Assembly (NCBI GenBank): GCA_948474755.1
Contig: CAOLHI010000019.1
Location: 434,001 to 498,000 of the forward strand
Length of the DNA: 64,000 nucleotides
Source: Ctenosaura bakeri
Taxonomy: Eukaryota > Chordata > Lepidosauria > Squamata > Iguanidae
Direction: 5' to 3'
In this document: piece after piece, positions 43,210-54,009 of the stretch
How positions within the stretch are numbered: position 1 is the stretch's first letter
Layout: each line of letters begins with the position of its first letter
Notes under the pieces: generated by a model
What the model was told of the DNA's origin: nothing
Seen by the model: the letters and a program-made list of their open reading frames with translations, nothing else
Databases searched by the model: none
Program-made: the position numbers and the translations under genes

Positions 43210-43430
43210 GACAGAGGCAGCATTTGCCATTGGTGGGTTATTTAATTTGTTGGATGGGTTGGTTCTTTTTGCCTTTAAGATTTTTTTTAAACCTGCTGAT
43301 GTGAGACAGTCTGTTGCTGTTCCTGTTGTACAGTTGTATGTAATGCTGATTTGGTTTTATGATATTCTATTGATTCTTTTGGATCTTATTTCAAGGACAA
43401 AGGTTGTGTGGAGCTGATTTAAATAAGTAA
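43210..43430 (+). repeat. Possible LINE 3'-end fragment
   Basis: The sequence around TTGTACAGTTGTATGTAATG and AGCTGATTTAAATAAGTAAA has the look of an old LINE 3' end. Boundaries are uncertain. Confidence 0.3.
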
Positions 43431-44074
43431 ACAATATTAGCACGACAGTTGTTCGCAGAACTGGGCTTTGTATTATCTGTTTTCAATGTGCAGAGACAGG
43501 CTGACAAGTGAAAGCAAGAATGTAGTGCTGTTTCAACAGATGTTTTCCAAATAATGGGCTCATTGGATTTGTTAAAAGCCAATTAAGCATGGGCTCCTTT
43601 ACCAAGTAGCTGGTGAGGCTTGCACAGTTATCCAACAACTCCAATGAGTCCAAACTCCTTTGGGCTGTGGAAACATTCTCCTAAGCTCCCTGGAGCAAGG
43701 ACTGTCTTCATTTGCATCTTCCACAGCACCAGGCATCATTGGCGCTTACAAACCTAATAACAGCACAATAAATGACTGAGCACACCATTGTGAACATTCT
43801 TCTCATACATATAAACAGAAAAAAAGCAATTCCGCTATCTGTTGCCCAGGCAAAAGATTTATTTTATTATTTTATTTTATTTTAAAAACTAAAACTCAGT
43901 GCTTTACTACCGCTCTGAACAATATATACAGCATTATCACTTTGTTAATTGCATACTCATTTTCTGTCCCAAGAAGATTAATTGATGTCCAAAAGAGGAT
44001 TAGGAGCAGTGAGTTCTTGTTCATCAAGGGAAATGCAGACAAAATAGCTGTAATCAATATTAAATACAGAGAGC

Positions 44075-44745
44075 TTCTATTATTGTTATTATTGTCCTAT
44101 CTTTGTACATGGTATTTTACAAGTAGAAGTTGTTGTTGTTGTGTATCTTCAAGTTGTTTCCAATTTATGGTGACCATAAGGCAAACCTATCACAAGGTTT
44201 TCTTGGCAACATTTTTTTCAGAGGAAGGGTTGCCTTTGCCTCCCTCTGAATCTGAAAGAGTGTGACTTTCCAAGGTCACCCAGTGGGTTTCCATGGCTGA
44301 GCAGGAATTCAAACCTTGGCCTCCAGATTTGCAGTCCAATGCTCAGGCCATTACACCACTGACTTTACAAGTAAAAGACCGGGGGGGAGCCTGTCCTCAG
44401 GTTTACAGTCAAACCTGGCACTAAAGGAGAATGGGATGGTGATGTGGGAAGGGATTAAGTTTAGCAGATACTGCTTCTTCTTCTCTCCCTTGGTGACCAG
44501 GATAGTAACAGTTGGGATGAAGAAGAGGGTCTTTCATCTGCTTCTCAGCCTAGGCATGATGGAGCTGTGCCTGATACTTCTTCTCTCCCTCTGAAGCCAG
44601 GGCAGTGGCAGTTGGAATGGAAGGAAGGCCTTTCATATACTTCTGAGGCTAGGCCTGATGCAGCTGTGCCTGACTCTTCTGTACTCCCCTCCAGGCCAGG
44701 GCAGTGGCAGTTGGAATGGGGGGAGGGCATTTCATCTGCCTCTGA
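44075..44745 (+). repeat. Dispersed repeat with ~99-bp subrepeats, copy 2 (left part)
   Basis: It has the same segment order as the copy at 25.7 kb: GTACATGGTATTTTACAAG (split here by a SINE), GCCTGTCCTCAGGTTTACAG, GATGTGGGAAGGGATTAAGT, then tandem units. The GTTGG landmark of each unit recurs at 44511, 44611 and 44710, giving periods of 100 and 99 bp. Because 99 is divisible by three, the antisense frame shows a repeating SNCHCPG peptide, which I regard as incidental. The repeat resumes at 45809 after an inserted DNA element. Confidence 0.75.
44130..44363 (-). mobile_element. Sauria-type SINE, nearly full length, with 14-bp target duplication
   Basis: It reads from a GTTGTTGTTGTG tail through CTTCAAGTTGTTTCCAATTT, TTTTCTTGGCAAC, CCTTTGCCTCCCTCTGA and GTCACCCAGTGGGTTTCCATGG to the tRNA-related head near TGCAGTCCAATGCTCAGGCC. 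TTTACAAGTAGAAG and TTTACAAGTAAAAG flank it (13 of 14 identical). This is the best-preserved SINE of the window. Confidence 0.9.
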
Positions 44746-45805
44746 GGTCATTTGCACATGGCGGTGTCAACCAGCCACAGTAACAGATGATTGTGGTCCC
44801 AGGAGCTGTGCAACCATATGATGTTGTGGGTCTGATAGATGACAGCTCAGAGATCGATGAACAATTGATTGTGCCAGGAACAGAGCCAGCGATAGACCAA
44901 ACTAGCTTGCAAACACCCCCATCAGTTGAAAGACAAGTGGAGGCAGAGTTGTTGCAGCCAGCCCCAGAGGGAAAGGGGACCAACAATGATTTAGAGGAAT
45001 TTGATTCACCTTTGCCCCCAGACTTCAATCACGGAGGAGACAGAAATGAGCAGCTCAGAGGGAAGCCCTTTTGGCAAGATTAAAAAAACAACAGTGATAA
45101 GGAACACCTGTTCTCATCAGCTATATAAGTCTGTCAGCGTGGCTTGCTGTTTGCTTGTAGCAAATCACTACACAAGCTCTCACAACTCTTGTGTTCCAGC
45201 TCCCTTGACCCCTTTGGACCTTTGGCTTTCTGGACCTTTTGGATTTGACCTTGACTTGGTTCGACTCAGCATTTCCATTTGTTTGTTGCATTGGACACTC
45301 TCTACTGCCTCCTCCTCTTGGCCAAATACTTTTACCTCCCTTCCTGGCAGAGAGGCACAGGCAGGGAGGTGGATTCCCATTGCTATCCTACTGCCAACCA
45401 CTCCTAATCTGCCCGTATCGCACGCTATGTCAATACCAGAAAAAAATCTGATATTGACCCCAGTTCGCATGACTGGCCCATTACCTGATGGCATGTGGTT
45501 CTTGATCATGCCAGTTCCCGTTGCAAATCCAGGAGCCCTGATGCATGGATGCACAGGTGTGTTCAACACTGCCCAGTCAGAAAAAAGCCCCCTAAATCAG
45601 CACTGTGGGGCAGGGAAAGGGCAGGGAGAAGGCATTGCTATGGACTCTGTCATGTGGAAGGCACAGTGTTGTTAATGCCGCTACTCTTCCACCACCAAGG
45701 GACGCGTGCAGGAGGAATTGGTGCAAAACCACTCCCATTCCAGCACTGGCAATCCCAGGATTGCCATGGATCATCACATCAATGAGGTTTGGTGTGGAAA
45801 TGGCC
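44746..45805. mobile_element. 1.06-kb GGCC-type DNA element inserted in the dispersed repeat
   Basis: The left end GGTCATTTGCACATGG and right end GTGTGGAAATGGCC are related to the GGCCATTTCC termini of the MITE family. TGA flanks both sides (44743-44745, 45806-45808). Removing it restores the ...CTCTGA|GTCTAGG... order of the host repeat unit, which confirms the borders. The interior is unlike the palindromic MITEs. It has a TATATAAG at about 45123 and a stretch from 44822 beginning TGTTGTGGGTC that resembles the start of the LTR at 61.8 kb, so a retrotransposon LTR may be embedded; its right border was not found. Long frames here show no protein domain. Confidence 0.7.
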
Positions 45806-45808
45806 TGA

Positions 45809-45856
45809 GTCTAGGTATGATGACTCTTCTTCTCTCCCTCTGAAGCCAGGGCAGTT
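45809..45856 (+). repeat. Dispersed repeat copy 2, right remainder
   Basis: TCTAGGTATGATGACTCTTC, TTCTCTCCCTCTGAAGCCAG and GGCAG continue the ~99-bp unit exactly where the inserted DNA element interrupted it. Confidence 0.75.
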
Positions 45857-46996
45857 TTGACTACTAGGATTATTAGTAGTTTAGAATTTTCTAGCTTCTC
45901 TATTTTCTTATATTTTTAACCAGCTAGTGGTGCAGTCCTAACTTAACAATCTGCTGACTGGATGAGGGGATTAGGATGAGGCAGTGACTAATTATCTGCA
46001 CTGGTGTAAAGCACCCTCTGCTAGAAAATACTACCAGCAAATCACTTTCCACGTGCTGACTCAGCTGAGAGAGCCATTCCACCAAGTATTAACAAGTCTT
46101 CTCTCTAGACATGCTAAGTCAACATATACATGGGTATATCAGAACATGGCAGTCTTAGATTTGTGACAGTAACTCACGGTCACATCAGTTCTGTTCCTTC
46201 AGATATTTATTTAACACACCAGAATAAGTAAATATACACAACAATTGCTCTTTAGGAGTAATTGGTCTTTAGGAAACATCTTGTCTGAAAAGGCATTCAC
46301 ATACAAATTTAGATAGGAATCTAACTAACTTGTATGCAACAAAAAAACTATGCTTGCTAAACAAATAAGTTAAACAACTGAATCAATAAAATATACACCA
46401 GACTTAAATGTGAGATGAAAGAGCTCAAAAGAGCACACCCAATGTTTAAACTGAGGATGGCTCAGCTAGGGGAACTGTATGAAGCTGTCAGGGATCAAAG
46501 GCGTAGCTACAGAAGTCAGGGCTGGAGTTCCTAAGACTTCTCAGGAAGAGACAGAAAAGGAGAATGGATGGAAGAAGATTACTAGGCTGGGAAAAGGAAA
46601 AGAGACACACACCCACAAACACTTTTTCTTTTCTAGGCACAAGGACAGGCCAATGGCTTGTCCTTGTAGTATGTTACCCTGAGAATATGGAAGAGTAGGA
46701 TGACTGTGACAGTCATGTTCCACACACTCATGGAGGGCTTGGCATCAGTGCTCCTGCTTACCATATCTCTTTGGGGAATTAATAGTGAATCATTGGCATT
46801 AGTGTCTGGATTGTATGGTGTGGTGGTCTAGATCTGGTGGAGAATTGTTTGGAACCCTGTCCCAAAAGTCATGCTGTGCCTCCACAGGCTTCCAGTGGGC
46901 ATAATTCTCCATTTAAATGCATCCCGCCCCCATACTTTGTTTAGGCTTCAAACACCAATGTTTGAAAACTGGAAGTGACATTCCTATCATTTCTAA

Positions 46997-47001
46997 TTTT
47001 T

Positions 47002-47080
<79 letters not shown>

Positions 47081-47110
47081 TATATATATACATATACATA
47101 TACATATATA
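46997..47110. repeat. Compound (T)n(TA)n(CA)n microsatellite
   Basis: A poly-T run passes into a long TA array, then a CA array with CATA interruptions, then TATACA. It is likely to be highly length-variable. Confidence 0.95.
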
Positions 47111-47727
47111 AAAAGAGTGCACCCTGCAAGAGAACTAAAACAGAGGTGTAATCCCTAGACCCATTGTAGTTGCCTAGCCTTGAGGTTGAGGATTTTGGCA
47201 ACCAAGGAGAACACAGTGCTTGAAAAGGAAACAAAGAGCTCAACAATAAGTGAACCTAGATACATTCCTTGCCACAGGCTTACGGTGGCGGGGGGGGGAG
47301 CACGCATTAACTGGCCAGGCTTCTAACCACCACCAGACTGAAAAAAGCAAACAAACTATCAAAACTTGTAGAAGAACAGAAATGGGAAAACGAGCAAAAA
47401 AAAAAAATGGAGATTACCATGCATAGGGAAGTGTCTTCTAGAAGACAGAAAAGCTTTGCATTCTTCTTGAAGACAGAACTGGGATGCAAGAAGACTCTTG
47501 CCGCTGCAATGGGAAAACTTTGAAAAAGGCTATGATGTAAGCTTCTACTTTAGCAACAGTGAGAACTCAAGTAGCCAGGGTTGGTGAACTGGAGAAAAGG
47601 AAGGAAGTAGACACTGAAGAGCACCTGATAAAATCTGCAGGATAAACTGGAGACATGCTGTAAGATGCTCTAAAAATGGTTCTTTTGTTGGGTTTTTTTA
47701 AAAAGTCAACAAATTTTGGCTTGTGTA

Positions 47728-47800
47728 TGTGACCTGGGGTAAGTCACATTCTCTCAGCTTCTGAGGAGGGCAAAGGCAAACCCACTCTCAATACCATGCC

Positions 47801-47834
<34 letters not shown>

Positions 47835-47912
47835 GTATGTGTATATATATATATGATAGGTTCACTTTAGGGTCTCCATAAGTTGGAAATGACTTGAAGA
47901 CACACAACAACA
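47728..47912 (+). mobile_element. Sauria-type SINE with internal (TA)n expansion
   Basis: GTGACCTGGGGTAAGTCAC, GAGGAGGGCAAAGGCAAAC, then an AT/ATGT array (47801-47854), then GATAGGTTCACTTTAGGGTC and GACTTGAAGACACACAACAA. The microsatellite sits in the SINE middle region, just before the Bov-B-like tail. Head truncated. Confidence 0.85.
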
Positions 47913-49104
47913 TATGCTCTTAAGGCTTTCTTCAGGGGCTATTTAGAATCTAACTTTAAAAATTCTCTGGACATGAAATTCTCAAGCCAATTACTGAAAA
48001 ATACAACAATCCTTTGAGAATTTAAACATGTCTCCAGTTTCTCCTGTGAGTCCTGGAGGAAAGGCCAAAAAGGCTTTAAATCATATCCTCAGCTTCTGTG
48101 GCAAAAGTGAATTCAACAAGTGATTTCAGAGGTCAGTAATCTTGAGCAATGGGTATCATGAGAATTTCGTAGCAACAGTAAGAACTGATAAAAAAAATGG
48201 TTATTGAAACCCAGGGTTTTTATAGTAATTCTAGACTCAAGAAAACAAAGAGACATAGGCCAGAATCCCATTGGTACACTGCAGTTTTTCAAGGGTCACC
48301 CAGCAGTGACAGGGGAAGACCAAATTTGCTTGCTCCGAGCAACCTTATTTTTCCAGTTCTTTACTACTTTGTAGCTATTTCCCTTCTGTTTCCATGGCCT
48401 TTGTGGCTATTTCCCTTCCATAGTGTTTCCATAGTGCTCCAAGAGAGTGCTCCAGCAGATTCCAACCTTGATCAGCTTATACACCTATCTAAAAAGGAAG
48501 AGATGTCCTCCCTACTGAGATGAGGAATAGGGCAGATTTTAAAGACCAATCCAAACATCTTTCTATCATATGTGAATATGAGTAAATCTTTACCAGTCGT
48601 GGAAGTCTCTGAGGGTCTGTGAGTCTCTAATTGTGTATATTCATACCTACTGCCTGACTGATAGTCCTCAGGTATGTTCCTATTGTGAGGCACAATTATA
48701 TCACTGACCAATTTTACATGTATGGCTTGATACTTGTTACCTATGAGGTAGGAGATCAGTGAGTGGAGCACATATTTTGTTAGCACTGCTCGCTTTTCAC
48801 GCTTACTTTTTCGCATGGGGTAAACATTATCCTCTTCACAGCAATACTACTGGGGCAAAAAGTTTCTTAGGCTCTTGAATCACAGAGGATGCCAACATCT
48901 TGAACCAAGGAGAACAGCTATGAAGTTTTCCATTCCAATTACATGCCCACTTTGAGAATGAAAAACCAAATCGAGTGATAAATTCCCTCTTATCGAGTTT
49001 AGTTAGAGAGGACATAAATTCAGAATAGTTATGTACTCTAGGGCCTTCTGTTACCAAGATCAGAAGGCAGAATGAATCAGTCTCCAACCGTACCGCACAC
49101 ATCA

Positions 49105-49318
49105 GGGGCCCTTTCACATTACACAATTATACTGCAATGATTACACTTTAACTTCTATGGTTCCATCCTATGGAATTTTGGGACTTTCAGTTTAGGGAAA
49201 AGAATTTAGAATTCTCAACTAGAAAACTCCATTGCTTTACCAACCTACAAATCCCAGGACTCCACAAGATGTGGCTGAGGGAGTTGAAATGGAATCACAG
49301 TGCTATAATATAGGACCT
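49105..49318. mobile_element. GGCC-terminal MITE, degenerate
   Basis: Left end GGGGCCCTTTCACATTACAC preceded by TCA. The body has TGATTACACTTTAACTTC, ATCCTATGGAATTTTGGGAC and the inverted CAAATCCCAGGACTCCACA and GGAATCACAGTGCTATAAT. The right terminus is decayed (ATAGGACC). An older member of the family. Confidence 0.7.
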
Positions 49319-49319
49319 A

Positions 49320-52300
49320 CAAAGGAAAACTTAAGTAACATGAGTTTATGCAGAGCATAAAGCTGTATGTCTGATCCCATGTCCCACATATGCACAGTGA
49401 AAAGTGGAAACATAAAGTAACAGGAATATAAGGAAAGAGCATTTCATACCACATGGGGAACACTTAACACCCAAAATGTGGAATTTTGCACCACCACCGC
49501 CACCATATACAAATCCTAAACACTGGCCTTACCAAGATTCATCTCTGAAAATCAAATACGCCTTCCAGAACCTGGGATGACCTGCTCACATAGCATTCCA
49601 TCTGGATAAACCAGAGAACAGGAAAGCAGATAATGTAATAGCTGGACTCAGTGGAACTTATGTTTGAGTAAATATGTATTGGATTGCATCATTATGTCTT
49701 CCTATTGTGATTTAATGCATATCAAAACTCAGTCTGATTCTATTATTCCTCTATTACATTAATCTCAATATAAGAAATCAAATGTATTTTATTATCCTTC
49801 TGTAAAGCTCTAAAATTGGAGTACATATTACTAGTAGGAATTTTTTTTAATAAAAGGACAGCATGAAATAATTATGGCAAAGTGAGCAGTAAAAATAAAA
49901 CTATTTATTTTTAACTATATTTGTCCATTGTGGCAAAGTAGCAAGAGGTACATGGGGAGATAGTCTTATCGTTAGTTTGTTCAAATACAAATCCAGAAAA
50001 CAATGAGTTACAGAGCAGTCCCACTCTGGCTTGGTAATCTCACTGATCTCACTGATTTTGACTTTAAAATTATGTAGGCATCATTCTTAAGAGAGGCTAA
50101 GATTAAAAGTAACCGCATGCTGCCTGACGTGGGAGTTACCTTGTGGATGCTGCATAAAAATGAGTCATCAAAACTGTAACTTGTATCATAGCAACAGTTT
50201 CATAAATCATCAACCTTTGAAACAGTCTGACATCAAGCTATACTCACATTTGCTAAACCAGTTACTCTGAAGTAATCCTACTGAAGTATCTTATTTAAAG
50301 ACTTTTGCCACAGTCCTTCACACTAGGTGGGAAAAGTGTTGCAATGGCTTTATGTGACTCCCACCTCATTTTTGTGGCCCACAACTACCCTAGTGTCCCC
50401 CATATACCCCAAATGTCCTCTAGGTTGACTTCTGGGTCACCTCCTGTTGTATGTAAGACCTTTCATACCTCTAAAACAGCCCAGAAAAGGACAAGTACCT
50501 AGTGAAAATGTCACCATACTCCCTAGAGAGCATGTGGATTCAAATTTTTGCTGGGGGAGGTAGGGAGGTGGCCTGCTGAGATCTCATATGGGTGGTAATG
50601 TAATCTCCTAAAGCACAACAGTTGCGCACCCCTGCTTTACATATTGTTAATGTTACTAACCTTTTAGATATTTTAATTGAAATTAAGTTTAAAATGATGA
50701 TGATCACCAGTCCACAGAGTGACTGATCTTGTAATTATTGTTTGTTATTATTGTTATGGTTGCCAGATCAATAAACAGCTTCTGAACCTAATTAGACCTG
50801 AATTTTCATTATATAGCATACTATTTTGCACATGCAATTTTCACTTACCCATGCTAAAAGCAAGAAGTTAGTTGCACCATGTAGCCTTTCTTCAAAATTG
50901 CACATATGTTGTAGACCTTCCCCCAGGCATTTGTGCATTTAGCACATTTGAGGAGATGAGAAGATTACTTGCATATAATTATGTGAGCAATATCCATAGA
51001 ATTTCCAGTCCCATGCTATTAGATCTAATAGAGGCCATGTTGCATGTAATACTCCACTCCCATATTGAGGATAAGTAGGGTCTGCACACCCGAATAGGGT
51101 GATAAACTTTCTACTCTTTCTGAGAACTGTTAGCAGTTTTGTCTGCCATTTCTAGGAAAGGTCAGCTCTGCAGTTATGCATTACTATGATTGTTTTAAGA
51201 AAAAAGGCACTTAAATATTTAAATGTACCAGGTTCTATGTGTTTAATTTCATTGTTTAACTACTGCATAGTTTCCCAGCTATGTAGCTGCTGGCGAGAAG
51301 CAATGGACTGCTCTGTATTTATATGCTGCAGCTTTCAGGAGCTTTCATGACTGGCTAAAACATTCAGTTATAAGTTGTTCTGTTTATGCTGCTGAAGATG
51401 TGTGTCAAAATGCATATGACACCAACAAACCCTCCTTTTATGGAACACAAAAGCTTGGAAGAAGAAGAAGAAGGGGGAAAGAAACTAGATTATTGACATA
51501 AATCTGCTTTAAATGTATCTTAACTAACATAGAACAGTACTGGCATTATGTCTTGATTCCAGTACATGGAGGTTTCTAGCATCACCTTTCTGTGATGGTG
51601 AAATTTCATGCTCCTGGGAGGTAAGAGGTTATGTTGTAGGGTCCCTCAAATCAGACAGGCTTTTGTTGAAGAGCCAGAATAAAAGGGTGAAACATTTTAA
51701 TGCAGTGTGGACAAACTTCTGGGCAGCAATAGTAGTTGTGGGTGACACTGAGGGAAGATTTCTCAGAGACAACAGCAGTGGCACTTTAGCTAATTCTTGT
51801 CAGTACTGTGCAGAAGGAAGCAAGGACACTCCACTTCTGTATGTCTTTTACCTTGAAAATTCTATGATGTGTCAGTGCAACATGAAGCATGAGATAACGC
51901 CATAAAATAAAACACCTTCTTCTACCATTCGAAGACATTCAACCAGCTTCTGGAGCAGATAGCATTATGTCTAATGATGCAACTGGATTCAAGGTAAAAG
52001 GACGTTTAGCTGCTGACACATGCAAACAGACAACATATCTGGAAGTAGAAGATGGAGAAAATCCATTCTCTCTGCAAAAACAAGACCAGGAGTAGATTGT
52101 ATCATAGACAAAGCACAGCTAATATCAAAAACCAGAATAAAGCTTAATAACAATATACAATCTAAAGAATATCTCTGTAGAATTTGAAAATCACATGAAG
52201 AAGAAATTTGTGCTACTAAGCCTGGCTGACCAGGGACTAGAAGAACTCTGGACTGATAGCAGGAACATTATCAGGGAAAATGTTTTTTAAAAAAAGGAAA

Positions 52301-52650
52301 AGATGATAATATTCAGTAAAGTGGGAGGCAGTAGGAAAAGAGGAAGATCATGTTAGATGTAGATTGATTCAATAAATAAAGCCATAGTCCTGCACTGGCA
52401 AGACCTGAGCTAGACTGTAAAAGACCAAGCTTCTTATATTTTTCTTATTCAGAGCGTCACAATATGTCAAAACCAATGTGACACTAAATAACAAACATAA
52501 AGATTCTACTACATTGCTATTCCTATTAGTAGCAATTGATAACATGCACCTACAGTTTTCCAGCATCTTTGTCTATGCATTCTCTGAAGTTTTGGATGTT
52601 GCAACTATAGTTTGCAAGTGAAATAGAATTTAAAATCTGTTATAATCAAT
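49320..52650. other. Intergenic sequence, nothing recognised
   Basis: AT-rich, with a short GAA run near 51460. The reading frames are short and carry no protein motif. Confidence 0.5.
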
Positions 52651-52659
52651 AAAACTGGT

Positions 52660-52840
52660 AACAACCATGATGATGACAATGACAGTAATTATGACATATG
52701 TAACAGACCAACAATGTGCTTGACATGATAAAGAGTACACAAATGCATATCCCTGCCCTCAGTGGTTTACAATCCAAAATTCATCATTACCAAAGGAAAC
52801 CACAGAAGAAAGGAAGAGACAAAGGAGTAATTTTTTTGCT
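52660..52840 (+). repeat. Fragment of the 25.7-kb dispersed repeat family
   Basis: ATGATGATGACAATGACAG, ATGTGCTTGACATGATAAAG and CATATCCCTGCCCTCAGTGG with TTTACAATC follow the order of the first ~150 bp of the family. The subrepeats are absent. Confidence 0.5.
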
Positions 52841-52944
52841 GGAAAATGCTGGGGATAGGAAAAGTCCCTGTAACCATATCTGAGATTCTCATCCCATCTT
52901 ATGTTTTTCCTTCTGTGTTATGCTTGATGACGTAGCCTCTATAT

Positions 52945-53487
52945 CCGTGGTTCTCAACCTTCCTAATGCCGCGACCCTTTAATACAGTTCCTCATGTTGT
53001 GATGACCCCCAACCATAAAATTATTTATTTATTATTTACAATGTCTCCTGCCCCCCAGCAAAGCTGGGAGCTGTAGGTTGCGCTGGGGGAGGAAGGGGCA
53101 GGGTGGTCGCGCGACCAGGAAGCCAACTGCAGGATGAAGGAGCAGTGAAGAGAGCACCTTGCGCAAGAACTTGCTTGTGCGAATGGCACCCCCCACCTCC
53201 GTGATAAAGTAACATGCAGAAAAGGCCCAGGAGTGGTGGTGCACAAGCGTGAGCCATGCGCTCGCATCCTCCTGCCCCCTTTGGCGGGAGTGCATGTGGC
53301 TGCACGTGCTCCCGCCAAAGGGGGCAGGAGGACGTGAGCATGTGGCTTGTGCTTGTGCACCACCACCGAGGAGGGAATGGAGTCTAAGACTATCAGAAAT
53401 ACGTATTTTCTGATGGTCTTAGGCGACCCCTGTGAAAGGATCGTTCGATCCCTAAAGGGGTCGCGACCCACAGGTTGAGAACCGCTG
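52945..53487. mobile_element. SPIN-type hAT element, 543 bp, with GC-rich cargo
   Basis: The left 80 bp (CCGTGGTTCTCAACCTTCCT ... GACCCCCAACCATAAAATTATTT) and right 100 bp (CTGATGGTCTTAGGCGACCC ... AGGTTGAGAACCGCTG) match the ends of SPIN ('space invader') hAT transposons, known to have moved horizontally among tetrapods. CTCTATAT is duplicated perfectly on both sides (52937-52944, 53488-53495), which fixes the borders and suggests a fairly young insertion. No transposase is present. The ~340-bp interior (about 53034-53375) is GC-rich, contains a long hairpin, and is partly homologous to the element at 58.6 kb. Typical non-autonomous SPIN copies, from memory, are shorter and AT-rich inside. 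Confidence 0.88.
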
Positions 53488-53696
53488 CTCTATATGATGA
53501 AGTTCTGAGGGTGTGTTTATCTGAAGTGCCAAGGAAGCCTAGAAGCAGGTTGCTAGGCAACAAAAATAGCACCTCAGGAGAGAAACCCAGCCCAGTAGTG
53601 TGTGGAAAGGGCTTGTTGTTGATAGAAAAAATTATACAAAGCCAAGTACCTGTGGGTATTGAATTACTTCAGTGAGAGCTTAGCAAGGCGCCAGGG

Positions 53697-54000
53697 CAGA
53701 GCTTTCCAAACTGTGTGTCACGACACATTAGTGTGTCAGCTGCAGTGTATAGGTATGTTGCACAAATGTAACAGATCAAGGGGCTGCCTCTTGCACTGCT
53801 GTGGCGAGCCAGGCCTGGGTGAAGGGGCTGCCTCTGCTGCTGCTGCCACAGCTGCCCTGGGCCAAAGAAGACCCCCCGAGAGGACAGCAGCGATGGCAGG
53901 CCAGGCTCGGGTGGAGGGCTGCCTCCACTCACTGAATTACTGTGTCATGAAATGATGCATGTCTAGCGTGTCATCAACATGAAAAGTTTGGAAAGCTCTA
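53697..54000. mobile_element. hAT-like MITE, about 300 bp
   Basis: Left CAGAGCTTTCCAAACTGTGT and right GTTTGGAAAGCTCTA are inverted. CGCCAGGG and TGCTAGGG flank it (6 of 8 identical). The interior is GC-rich with a CTGCTGCTGCTG run. No transposase. Confidence 0.6.
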
Positions 54001-54009
54001 TGCTAGGGA

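Noticed and set aside
44545..44757. Repeating SNCHCPG peptide, possibly a small repeat protein
   Set aside because: It arises from a ~99-bp DNA subrepeat of a dispersed family whose other copy does not keep the frame.
45001..45675. 224-codon plus-strand frame, the longest in the window
   Set aside because: It lies wholly inside the 1.06-kb DNA element. The composition is not protein-like, no domain is recognised, and overlapping frames of similar length exist on the other strand.
46917..47246. Frames of alternating Tyr-Ile and Thr-His, or Val-Cys
   Set aside because: They are translation of a TA/CA microsatellite.
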